A stretch of 64,000 nucleotides of DNA from AG-12 sp027339635 (lineage in GTDB: Bacteria > Chloroflexota > Dormibacteria > Aeolococcales > Bog-877): the NCBI GenBank assembly GCA_027339635.1, contig DAHWNZ010000001.1, positions 1-64,000 on the forward strand. Direction: 5' to 3'. Below, in pieces: positions 16,015 to 24,288 of the stretch (positions are counted from its first letter, which is position 1; the number at the start of each line of letters is the position of its first letter). Made by a program: the position numbers and the translations under genes. The notes beneath the pieces were generated by a model, which worked only from the letters and a program-made list of their open reading frames with translations, searched no databases and was not told where the DNA came from.

Positions 16015-17040
16015 TCACCAGGCGTAAGCCTCGGGAGCGGCCCCTCCTGGACCTGGAAAGATGGCGTCCAGCTTGGTCAGAGCCTCCTGGTTCAGCTGGA
16101 TCTCCAGGGACCGCATGGCGCCCCGGAACTGGTCCATGGTCCTGGGTCCGATGATGGGGGCGGTGACGCCGGGCTGATGCAGCAACCAGGCCAGCGCCAC
16201 GTCTGCGGGCTGCTCGTTGAGCTCGCGGCAGAGGCTCTCGTAGGCCTCCAGCTGCGGCCGGTACTTCTCGATCCTCTCCTGATTGTGCTGGTCGGAGCGC
16301 CTGCCCTCCTGCTGCTTCTGGAGAGCCCCGCCCAGAATTCCCGACGCCAAGGGGCTCCAGGGGATCAACCCCAAGCCGTAGTCGCGGCAGGCGGGGAGGA
16401 CTTCGAGCTCGATCTGGCGCGCCATGAGGTTGTAGAGCGATTGCTCGCTCACGAGTCCCAAGAAGTGGCGCTGACGGGCATGCTCCTGGGCCTTGGCGAT
16501 GTGCCAGCCAGCGAAGTTGGAAGAACCCGCGTAGATGATCTTGCCCTGCAGCCGCAGAGTCTCGAACGCCTCCCAGATCTCCTCCCAGGGCGTCTCGCGA
16601 TCGATGTGGTGCATCTGATAAAGGTCGAGGTGGTCGGTCTGGAGCCGCCGCAGGGAGGCTTCACAGGCGGCCTTGATGTTGCGGGCGGAGAGGAACGTGT
16701 CATTGGGCCAGTCCGTGGTGGAACCGTAGAGCTTGGTGGCGATCACCACCTTCTCCCGGCGGCCGCCTCCCTTGGCGAACCACTTACCGACTATCTCCTC
16801 GGTGAGACCCATCCGGACCGACCGACCGTAGACGTTGGCCGTGTCGAAGAAGTTGATTCCCAGCTCGAGGGCGTGATCCATGATCTGGTGAGCGTCGTCC
16901 TCCGCCGTCAGGGGACCGAAATTCATGGTCCCGAGGCATAGGGGGCTGACGCGAAGTCCGGATCTACCGAGATGAACGTAATCCATGTGGGCTCTGGAGC
17001 CTCCCTGTGCGGTCGGATGGCAAGGATCGGGCGCGCTCAT
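16015..17040 (-). CDS. Aldo/keto reductase 1
   Basis: 341 residues, AKR barrel. The catalytic tetrad is visible: Asp and Tyr in FFDTANVYGRS, Lys in VVIATKLYG, and His in LYQMHHIDRETPW. SSNFAGWHIAKAQ and the C-terminal PIIGPRTMDQ belong to the NADPH-binding part. The family reduces aldehydes and ketones; the native substrate is unknown. ATG 17040 has GGGGAGG close upstream; an internal ATG at 16986 removes an 18-residue tail that has no family match, so either start is possible. Divergent from a second aldo/keto reductase gene, with 177 bp between for both promoters. Confidence 0.9.
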   Translation of the reverse strand: MSAPDPCHPTAQGGSRAHMDYVHLGRSGLRVSPLCLGTMNFGPLTAEDDAHQIMDHALELGINFFDTANVYGRSVRMGLTEEIVGKWFAKGGGRREKVVIATKLYGSTTDWPNDTFLSARNIKAACEASLRRLQTDHLDLYQMHHIDRETPWEEIWEAFETLRLQGKIIYAGSSNFAGWHIAKAQEHARQRHFLGLVSEQSLYNLMARQIELEVLPACRDYGLGLIPWSPLASGILGGALQKQQEGRRSDQHNQERIEKYRPQLEAYESLCRELNEQPADVALAWLLHQPGVTAPIIGPRTMDQFRGAMRSLEIQLNQEALTKLDAIFPGPGGAAPEAYAW

Positions 17041-17217
17041 CGCCCTCCCCTTCGCCGATTATCCCGGGCCAGCTTCCCGGCAACGTCCTTTCGTAGTCGC
17101 TCTCGACGTGTGATACGGGCGAGCTCGGGTGACCTTGGGCTCCCCCGGGGAACCTTCGTATCTCCACCACGGGCTTCCAGCGGTCCATCCGGTCGAGAGA
17201 TCGCCAATAATCAAATA

Positions 17218-18198
17218 GTGAAGTATCTGGAGCTGGACGAAAGCAGGCTATCCGTGGTCGGACTCGGGTGCTGGCAGTTCGGGGAGCGGGGCTGGGGATA
17301 CGGCGAGGAGTTCGGTCCCAAGGAGTCCTTGGCGATCATCCGTAGGGCCCTGGAGCTCGGGGTAACGGTCCTCGATACTGCGGAGCTCTACGGACACGGC
17401 GCCAGCGAGAGCCTGGTGGGATCCGCTCTGCGAGACTGGGACGGCCCGGTCTTCTTGGCCTCAAAGTTCCTCCCGCTGATGCCTCTGCCGGGGGTTCTGG
17501 TCTCGCACTGCCACCGCAGCCTTGAGCGGCTTGGGCGCGAGCGGCTCGACCTCTACCAGCTCCACTTCCCGAACCCGGTGGTGCCCCTGGGAATGCAGAT
17601 GGAGGGACTGCGTCAGGTCCTGCGGGGTGGCCTCGCCCGGCATGTCGGGGTCAGCAACTTCTCGCTGTCCCGGTGGCGGAGGGCCGAACGTGCCCTGGGA
17701 TCCCCAATCGTCTCCAACCAGGTCCGCTACAACCTTCTCCAGCGCAAGCCGGAGCGTGAGCTGGTGGCCTACGCACAGCGAACCGGCCATATCGTGATCG
17801 CCTACAGCCCGCTGGCCCAGGGAGCGCTGAGCGGGAAATACCACAGTGGGCAGATCCCAGCGGGACTGCGCAGGACAAGCTGGCTCTTCACCGACGAGGG
17901 GATGACGGCGGCCCATCCGCTGCTGGAGACCCTGCTGGAGATCGCCGCAGGCAGGTCGGTAACACCCTCCCAGATATCTCTGGCCTACCTCATCGCCCAG
18001 CCGCAAGTGATCGTGATCCCCGGCGCCAAATCGGTGGCCCAGTTGGAGGCCAACGTCGCCGCTGCGGAGATCGAGCTGAACGCGGAGGAACTCCTGGCCC
18101 TCCGCCGGGCCGCTGATCTCTATCAGCTGTCGAGGAGGCGGGCGGCCATCCAGCTCGCGGGCGGCCTGCTGCGCCGGGACAACCGACCAGCCGCCTGA
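17218..18198 (+). CDS. Aldo/keto reductase 2
   Basis: 326 residues. The tetrad is complete: Asp and Tyr in VLDTAELYGHGASE, Lys in FLASKFLP, His in LYQLHFPNPV. The C-terminal cofactor region contains VIPGAKSVAQLEANV. The GTG at 17218 is chosen because family homology (YLELDESRLSVVGLGCWQFG) begins right after it; the frame is open farther upstream, but that stretch is the divergent promoter region and overlaps the neighbouring gene. Sequence differs clearly from aldo/keto reductase 1, so this is not a recent duplicate. Substrate unknown. Confidence 0.9.
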   Translation: MKYLELDESRLSVVGLGCWQFGERGWGYGEEFGPKESLAIIRRALELGVTVLDTAELYGHGASESLVGSALRDWDGPVFLASKFLPLMPLPGVLVSHCHRSLERLGRERLDLYQLHFPNPVVPLGMQMEGLRQVLRGGLARHVGVSNFSLSRWRRAERALGSPIVSNQVRYNLLQRKPERELVAYAQRTGHIVIAYSPLAQGALSGKYHSGQIPAGLRRTSWLFTDEGMTAAHPLLETLLEIAAGRSVTPSQISLAYLIAQPQVIVIPGAKSVAQLEANVAAAEIELNAEELLALRRAADLYQLSRRRAAIQLAGGLLRRDNRPAA

Positions 18199-18421
18199 TC
18201 CCTGGCCCGGGAGGCCATGGTGACGCATCCGTCAGGCGCCGTCGCATGGTTGCGACCGTGATTCTCGCTCCGCTGAGTCAGAGTTTCACAGGGAGGCGCC
18301 GAGCCGTCGTCCCTTCGATCTGGGAAGTGGAGGCGCGTCCATCAACACAGGTGGCACCAAGGCGGCCGCGGATGCGGTCAAGGGCCGGGAGCTGGGCCCA
18401 CCAGCGGACCTCCTGTCCCTG

Positions 18422-21130
18422 GTGCGATGGACCTTCCTGGGGATGGCCCTTCTCGCCCTGGCGGTGGCCCTGGTCGCGACCGCGCTGCTCCCGCGCGCCG
18501 ACCCCTATCAGGCCCTTCTAAGCGCCGGAGGGGCAGCCTGGCTCGGCATTGCCTGGGTGACGGGTTACCGCCGGGGGAAGTTCAGCTGGGTCGTGGAGCT
18601 CCTCTGCCTGCCCGCCCTCTTCGCCGTCGCAATGGGCCTGGTAAACCCGGAATATGCGCTGGGCATGATGGGCACCGGCGCCACCATGCGAGCCCTCTAC
18701 GCCAGCCGCAGGACCGCGTCGCTGGTCTTTCTGGAGTTCGCCGGCCCGTACTTAGCGCTGGTCTGGCTGATGGATGTGCACTACCGGCGCCACCCATTCT
18801 GGCCACCGCTCATCCTGGGGGGAGCCGGCCTGCTCCTGGCAGTTGCCGTGGGCCAGCTCCTGCGCTCCGCAGTGGACCGCCATCAGGACGTGCTGACACG
18901 AGCTCAGCATCTCAGCGGGTCCGGCCTGCGGCTCGCCTCTTCCCCTACCCCCGAGGCGATTCTGAGGACGGCGGTGCGCGCGGCCCAGGAGCTGGCGTCT
19001 GACCTGCCGTCCCTGCAGGTGGCGGTGGCACGGCTCTCCGGCAGTGTCCTCACGATCTGCCCCCCGGTGGGAGTTCGGGGACAGCCCCTGCCACCAGTGA
19101 GAGTGGACCCCGCCTCGATCCCCGACTCGGCGCTGAAGGTGATCCTGGGAACGGCGTCGCTTGAACACCGTCCCGAGGCAGCCTTCCAGATCCGGTCGGC
19201 GTTGCGCTTCGCGGCAGGTGACGACTGCCTCCTGGTGGTTCCCCTGAGCCCCAGCAGGGAGGCACGCGGTTCCTTCCTGCTGGCCACCCCAAAGCCGCTC
19301 TCCGCTGAACTGCGGGACGCATATCGAATCCTGGTCACCCAGGCCTGGATGGCTCTGGCACGGTGTGAGCTGTCGCTCAACATAAGCCAGAGCGAGGCCC
19401 GCTTTCGCGCCCTGGTGCAGAACTCGACCGACCTGGTGATAGCCACCAGCGAGAGCGGTGACATCACCTACGTCAGCCCCTCTGTCGAAGCGTTCCTGGG
19501 GCGCCCGCTACGTTCCCGGCAACTCGGCGCGGACAGCGAGTCGATGCATCCCCAGGATCTGCGCCGGCTCCATGTGGCGGTCGGGGAAGCCGCCCGGACT
19601 TCTGGCACCGTGCCCATGCCGGATCTCAGGGTGAGGCAGGAGGACGGGGCTTGGCGCCTCTTGGAGGTGCAGGCGACCAACCTGCTTCAGGATCCCGACG
19701 TACGCGCCATCGTGCTCACCGCGCGGGACGTGACCGAGCGCAAAGCGCTCGAGGACCGCCTGCGCCATCAGGCCCTCCACGACCCCCTCACGGGGTTGGC
19801 GAACCGTCTGCTGCTGCGCGACCGGATCGAACACGCCCTCCATGCCAGGCGCAGCCGGCTCCCGCTCGGGCTTCTGGTTCTGGACCTGGACGACTTCAAG
19901 AACATCAACGACAGCTACGGCCACGCCGCCGGCGACGCCGCCCTGCTCGAGGTCACCAGGCTGGTGAAGATGTGCCTGCGCCCGGGCGACACGTTCGCCC
20001 GGCTCGGGGGCGACGAGTTCGCGATCCTCCTGGAGGAGCTGAACTCGCCCGAACAGGCGCAGGCGATCGCCGCTCGCATCGCGACGGCCCTGCAGGATCC
20101 CGTCAAGCTGGAGCACCACGAGGAGGTCAGGGTGACCGCCAGCATCGGCGTGGTCACCTGCGAGGAGGCGACCGACCCGGATGTCCTGCTCCGCAATGCC
20201 GACATCGCCCTGTATGCCGCCAAGGGCGATGGCAAGGGCGGCCATGTGGTCTTCGAAGACTTCCTGCACCAGCGCGCGGTGAGAAGGATGCATGTGGAGA
20301 GCGGGCTGCGGCGCGCCCTTGAACGCGACGAGCTGCGGCTGCACTACCAGCCCATCGTGGCGGCCAAGGAACAGACCCTGATCGGAGTTGAGGCCCTCCT
20401 GCGCTGGGCCGATCCCGAGGAGGGACTGGTATTGCCCGACGCCTTTGTGTCGGTGGCGGAGGCGACCGGGCTAATCATCCCCCTGGGACGCTGGGTGCTC
20501 AACGAGGCCTGCCGCCAGCTCGCCAACTGGCACCGCGCCCTCGGCGACTCTCAGCCCCTCACCATGGCCGTGAACCTGTCGGCACGGCAGCTTCAGGAGG
20601 ACTCTCTGGTGGCGGATGTGGAGGTCGCCCTCAGCGCCGCCGGCCTGGCTCCTGAGCAGCTTGTGCTGGAGGTCACGGAGAGCACCATCGCCAGCGACCC
20701 GCGGGCTGCCATCGCCAGGCTGAGCACCCTGCGCCGTCTGGGCGCGCGCATAGCGATCGACGACTTCGGCACGGGCAACTCCTCGCTGGCCCAGCTCCAG
20801 CTCCTGCCGGTGGACGTGATCAAGATAGATCAATCCTTCGTGCACCGGCTCACAGTCGATCAGACCGCGGCGGCGGTCGTCCAGAGCGTGATCGACCTGG
20901 GCAGGGCGCTCCGCCTGGAGGTGATCGTGGAGGGGGTCGAGACCTCCAAGCAGGCCCGCCTGCTGACCCAGCTGTGCCCGGAGGCACGCCTTCAGGGGCA
21001 CTTCTTCTCCCCCGCTCTGACCGCCGACCAGCTGCTGGTCGTGGCCGGATCCGAGGGGAGGGTCCGGCCTCTGCGCCGCCTCGGCAGGACCCCACGCCAG
21101 GTGGCGGCGGTCAACACCGCGGCCAGTTGA
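18422..21130 (+). CDS. Membrane-bound PAS-GGDEF-EAL cyclic-di-GMP protein
   Basis: 902 residues. About residues 1-160 hold several transmembrane helices; 165-325 look GAF-like; a PAS domain (from FRALVQNSTDLVIATSESG) runs to about 440; GGDEF follows at 450-610 and EAL at 625-885. The cyclase signature LGGDEFA is intact (about residue 530) and is preceded by an RPGD I-site. The phosphodiesterase part keeps EALLRW (about 655), MAVNLSARQL, EVTES and DDFGTGNSSL. Both activities could therefore be present, with the membrane and PAS regions as sensors. GTG 18422 is the first usable start in frame, but coding-like sequence seems to continue upstream without a start codon, so the N-terminus is uncertain. 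Confidence 0.9.
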   Translation: MRWTFLGMALLALAVALVATALLPRADPYQALLSAGGAAWLGIAWVTGYRRGKFSWVVELLCLPALFAVAMGLVNPEYALGMMGTGATMRALYASRRTASLVFLEFAGPYLALVWLMDVHYRRHPFWPPLILGGAGLLLAVAVGQLLRSAVDRHQDVLTRAQHLSGSGLRLASSPTPEAILRTAVRAAQELASDLPSLQVAVARLSGSVLTICPPVGVRGQPLPPVRVDPASIPDSALKVILGTASLEHRPEAAFQIRSALRFAAGDDCLLVVPLSPSREARGSFLLATPKPLSAELRDAYRILVTQAWMALARCELSLNISQSEARFRALVQNSTDLVIATSESGDITYVSPSVEAFLGRPLRSRQLGADSESMHPQDLRRLHVAVGEAARTSGTVPMPDLRVRQEDGAWRLLEVQATNLLQDPDVRAIVLTARDVTERKALEDRLRHQALHDPLTGLANRLLLRDRIEHALHARRSRLPLGLLVLDLDDFKNINDSYGHAAGDAALLEVTRLVKMCLRPGDTFARLGGDEFAILLEELNSPEQAQAIAARIATALQDPVKLEHHEEVRVTASIGVVTCEEATDPDVLLRNADIALYAAKGDGKGGHVVFEDFLHQRAVRRMHVESGLRRALERDELRLHYQPIVAAKEQTLIGVEALLRWADPEEGLVLPDAFVSVAEATGLIIPLGRWVLNEACRQLANWHRALGDSQPLTMAVNLSARQLQEDSLVADVEVALSAAGLAPEQLVLEVTESTIASDPRAAIARLSTLRRLGARIAIDDFGTGNSSLAQLQLLPVDVIKIDQSFVHRLTVDQTAAAVVQSVIDLGRALRLEVIVEGVETSKQARLLTQLCPEARLQGHFFSPALTADQLLVVAGSEGRVRPLRRLGRTPRQVAAVNTAAS

Positions 21131-21158
21131 CTCCCCATCGGCAAGCCATCCCCGGATC

Positions 21159-21797
21159 TCAGCGCGGCCCTTCTTGAAGCTCGTCAAGATCTCCCAGCGC
21201 CCAGCGCTCCAGGGGTCTACGGAAGAGAAACAGGGCCCCCAGGAACGCGATCACGACCAGCGCGGCGAGCGCGAGGGCGGCGGTTCCAATGGCGCCGCTG
21301 AGGCGGCTGTAGGCCCGGCCCAATTCGAAACCCAGTAGACCGTAGGCGGTGGCCCAGGCCATCCCTCCGAGCGCGTTGAAGACCAGGTAGGTGCGGTAGC
21401 GCATCCTGCCGGCGCCGGCCAGGATCGCGCCGAAGGTGCGCAGTACCGAGAGGAACCGGGCGACAAATACCGCCAGCGCTCCCCGGCGCGCGAAGAAGCG
21501 GTCCACCAGCAGCACGCGCCTGTGGTCGAGCCCGACCCGGCTACCCCAACGCTCGAGCAGGCCCCGTCCGAGCCACCTCCCCACCCCGTAGCCGAAGTTG
21601 TCCCCCAGGATTGCGCCCACGGCGGCCAGCGCGATCACGAGGGGAAGGCTGAGACGCCCGGTGTCGGCCGAGTACACGGACGCCAGGATGAGGGTCGTCT
21701 CGCCGGGAAAGGGGACACCGGTGCTCTCGACCATGGGGGCAAGCAGGACCGCCGCGTAACCGTAACTGTGGATGAACTGATCCGGGGAGAAGCTCAA
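21159..21797 (-). CDS. DedA-family membrane protein
   Basis: 212 residues. The family motif is present: ESTGVPFPGETTLILASVY, GDNFGYGVGRWLGR, then FFARRGALAVFVARFLSVLRTFGAILAGAGRM, where the G-x-x-x-V-x-x-R-F pattern of DedA proteins is clear. Four to five hydrophobic segments. DedA proteins are thought to flip phospholipids or undecaprenyl phosphate and affect membrane energisation. Start TTG 21797 overlaps the stop of the upstream DUF72 gene (TTGA), which makes coupling likely; longer versions in the same frame run inside that gene and are rejected. Confidence 0.9.
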   Translation of the reverse strand: MSFSPDQFIHSYGYAAVLLAPMVESTGVPFPGETTLILASVYSADTGRLSLPLVIALAAVGAILGDNFGYGVGRWLGRGLLERWGSRVGLDHRRVLLVDRFFARRGALAVFVARFLSVLRTFGAILAGAGRMRYRTYLVFNALGGMAWATAYGLLGFELGRAYSRLSGAIGTAALALAALVVIAFLGALFLFRRPLERWALGDLDELQEGPR

Positions 21798-22672
21798 GCG
21801 CCGGGGCCGGAACGCTCGGGCAGCGGGAGGAGCTGCTGACCAGGGACGGACCGCGGGTAGGCGAGGCCCAGCAGGGCTGCCATCTGCAGTCCGTTGATGA
21901 CCGCGTAATTGGCCCGGTTGTTGTTGAAGAGGACGTGCAACTGCCCCACCTCCTGGGAGAGCTCCAGAATCGGTGCCCGCCACGCTCGCAACTCATCCTC
22001 CCCGTACAGATAGTCGAAGCGGTCAGCCGAGGTCGCGCCGGACCGGTACCAGGTGGTTCGGTTGCGGCCATGGAATCGGATCACGAGCAACCTCGGATCG
22101 GTGACCTCGAGCAAGGTCGGAAATGAGCCGCTGCCAATTTCTGGCTCATCCACGACACACAAGGAGAGCCGGGCTTCACGCAGCAGATCGAGGAGCCGTG
22201 GCAGGTGCTCGGGGTGGGACCAGCTGCGGTGGCGGAACTCCACCACCACGAGATCCTCGGGGTGCCTATCCCGGAGCAGCGCCAGCCGGTTGACGTTCTC
22301 CGGCTCGAAGCGGAACCAGGGAGGGAACTGATAGTGCACCGCGCGCAGCCGCCCCAGCTGCCGCAGCGGTTCGAGACAGCGCAGGAAAGCCTGCTCCTCA
22401 GCCGGGGTGGGGTCGCGCGCCACCCCCTGCTCTCTCTCGTGATATGTGAGGGCGCGATAGGCCTTCACGTTGAAGGAGAATTCCGCCGGCGTGGCCTCGA
22501 CCCAGGACCGGGTTCGCTCCGGTGGGGGGATCGCGTAGTAGCTGCTGTCCACCTCAACCAGCGGGAAGACTCCAGCGTAGAAGGAGAGCCTATCGCGGGC
22601 CGGAAGCCCCTTGGGGTAGAAGTCGCGGTGATCGCTCCAGTTGCACGTCCCCACCAGAACTCGCGCCACCAT
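21794..22672 (-). CDS. DUF72 family protein
   Basis: 292 residues. It begins with VLVGTCNWSDHRDFYPKGLP and contains FPLVEVDSSYYAIPP, EFSFNVKAYRALT, VVVEFRHRSWSH and VIRFHGRNRTTWY, which are the conserved blocks of DUF72 (YecE-like TIM barrels). The biochemical function of the family is not established. It overlaps by 4 nt with a DedA gene downstream and is divergent from the F420/PPOX gene, with 53 bp between the two starts. Confidence 0.92.
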   Translation of the reverse strand: MVARVLVGTCNWSDHRDFYPKGLPARDRLSFYAGVFPLVEVDSSYYAIPPPERTRSWVEATPAEFSFNVKAYRALTYHEREQGVARDPTPAEEQAFLRCLEPLRQLGRLRAVHYQFPPWFRFEPENVNRLALLRDRHPEDLVVVEFRHRSWSHPEHLPRLLDLLREARLSLCVVDEPEIGSGSFPTLLEVTDPRLLVIRFHGRNRTTWYRSGATSADRFDYLYGEDELRAWRAPILELSQEVGQLHVLFNNNRANYAVINGLQMAALLGLAYPRSVPGQQLLPLPERSGPGA

Positions 22673-22725
22673 CCGCCCATGGTCGCAGGTGCAAGGTCGG
22701 GGTGCGATCCGGTAGGTTGTCTCGG

Positions 22726-23121
22726 ATGAGCAAAAAACTATCTCCCGCCCAGGTCGACTTCCTAAAGCGGCGTCAATTCGCGCACGTGGCGACCACCAAC
22801 CCCGACGGCAGCCCTCAGGTGACGGCGCTGTGGGTGGACACCGACGGCGAGGCGGTGCTCATAAACACCGCCAAGGGTCGGGTGAAGCACCGCAACCTGC
22901 TGCGGGATCCCCGAATTTCAATCTCCATAGTGGACACGGAGAACCCCTACTCCTCCCTCACGGTCAGCGGCCGGGCGGAATTCGTCGACGAGGGGGCAGT
23001 CGACCACATCCGCTCCCTGCAACAGAAATACCACGGCAATCGCGACTTCCACCTGGCCCCAGGAGAGGAGCGGGTCATCATCAGGGTCCTGCCAGAGAGG
23101 ACCGGGGGAAGCGTCTCCTAG
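22726..23121 (+). CDS. PPOX-class, probable F420-dependent protein
   Basis: 131 residues of the split-barrel flavin/F420-binding fold: FAHVATTNPDGSPQVTALWV at the N-terminus, then INTAKGRVKHRNLLRDPRIS and LTVSGRAEFVD. This is the pattern of small PPOX-class enzymes that use F420 or FMN, as known from Actinobacteria and Chloroflexota. It may reduce a tetrapyrrole-like or other conjugated substrate; none is indicated here. ATG 22726 is where family homology starts (KLSPAQVDFL). The last 4 bases overlap the end of the convergent aldo/keto reductase gene. Confidence 0.87.
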   Translation: MSKKLSPAQVDFLKRRQFAHVATTNPDGSPQVTALWVDTDGEAVLINTAKGRVKHRNLLRDPRISISIVDTENPYSSLTVSGRAEFVDEGAVDHIRSLQQKYHGNRDFHLAPGEERVIIRVLPERTGGSVS

Positions 23122-24116
23122 GGCCGCGTCGGTCCCGCCCCCGTCAGGCTGGCGGCCTCCGCGATCCGGTCCAGGTCCGAGGAGCTGAGATGCAGGTTGG
23201 GGGCATCGATCCACCCCCTCACCTGCTCCTGGGATCGGGCTCCGACGATGGCGGCCGTGACCCCGGGCCAGCTCAGGGTCCAGGCTACGGCGACCGCGGC
23301 CACGGTGCTCCCGAGCCGCTCGGCGATCGGCTCCAGCGCCGCCGCGAGTTCAAGGTTGCGGGTCAGACGCTCTCCGTTGAACTCGGGATCGCGAGACCGC
23401 CAGTCGTCGGGCCGGAGTGAGGCGGCGCGGTCCCAGGAGAACGCGCCGGAGAGCAAGCCTGCCTGCATGGGACTGTAGACGATGACTCCGGTCGAGTGCT
23501 GGGCGCACCAGGGAATCACATCGGCAGCGGCTTCGCGGCGAATCAGCGAGAAGGGTGGCTGGAGAGAGTCAACGTGACCCATCGCCTCGGCACGACCGAG
23601 CTGTTCGGGGTCATGGTTTGAGAGCCCGACCGCCCTCACCTTCCCCTCCTTCTTGAGCTCCAAGAGGCAGCCCCAGTACTCCTCCAGCGGCGTCCCGTCC
23701 GCGGCGGGCCAGTGCATCTGATACAGGTCGATGACATCCCTCCCGAGCCGGCGCAGGGAAGCCTCCAACTCCTTCCGGATGGACTCGGGGCGGCCAACGA
23801 GCTGCGGCTCACTGGTCCGGTCCGCCGCGTCCCACACCATCCCGCACTTGGTGAACACAAAGGGCTGCTGCGACCTGGGAACGCCGGCCAGGGCTCGGGC
23901 CACCACCTCCTCGGAGTGCCCCAGTCCGTAGACGGCCGCCGTGTCGATCCAGTTGACCCCGAGCTCCAGCGCGGCCTGGATCGCCCTCACCGAGAGCTCA
24001 TCGTCCTGGCTGCCCCAGGAGAATGCCCAGTCACCACCGCCCAGAGCCCAGGCTCCGAAGCCGACTCTGGTGAGGCTCATGCCGGTCGTTCCGAATTCCG
24101 CTTGGGCAATCTCCAT
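23118..24116 (-). CDS. Aldo/keto reductase 3
   Basis: 332 residues. Tetrad residues: Asp and Tyr in WIDTAAVYGLGHSE, Lys in FVFTKCGMVW, His in LYQMHWPAADG. AIVGARSQEQVRGWIDAP near the C-terminus binds the cofactor. ATG 24116 is chosen because GGAG lies 6-7 nt upstream; an in-frame TTG at 24128 is too close to the ribosome binding site. Third member of the family within 8 kb. It is divergent from korA, with 172 bp between the start codons. Substrate unknown. Confidence 0.9.
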   Translation of the reverse strand: MEIAQAEFGTTGMSLTRVGFGAWALGGGDWAFSWGSQDDELSVRAIQAALELGVNWIDTAAVYGLGHSEEVVARALAGVPRSQQPFVFTKCGMVWDAADRTSEPQLVGRPESIRKELEASLRRLGRDVIDLYQMHWPAADGTPLEEYWGCLLELKKEGKVRAVGLSNHDPEQLGRAEAMGHVDSLQPPFSLIRREAAADVIPWCAQHSTGVIVYSPMQAGLLSGAFSWDRAASLRPDDWRSRDPEFNGERLTRNLELAAALEPIAERLGSTVAAVAVAWTLSWPGVTAAIVGARSQEQVRGWIDAPNLHLSSSDLDRIAEAASLTGAGPTRP

Positions 24117-24288
24117 GGTCGACTCCAACTCCCGGGCCTCCAGCCATCACCGTCGAACGATACCGGCAGATCGGTCGCCTCCAGCCTCCTGAGTTCCCCG
24201 GTCCGGACCTCGCCCCGTAAGCGTCCGGGATTGGGCGATGGCGAGCTACGATTGCCAGGGAATGCGCAGCTCGCAGGAGGAGGCGACC

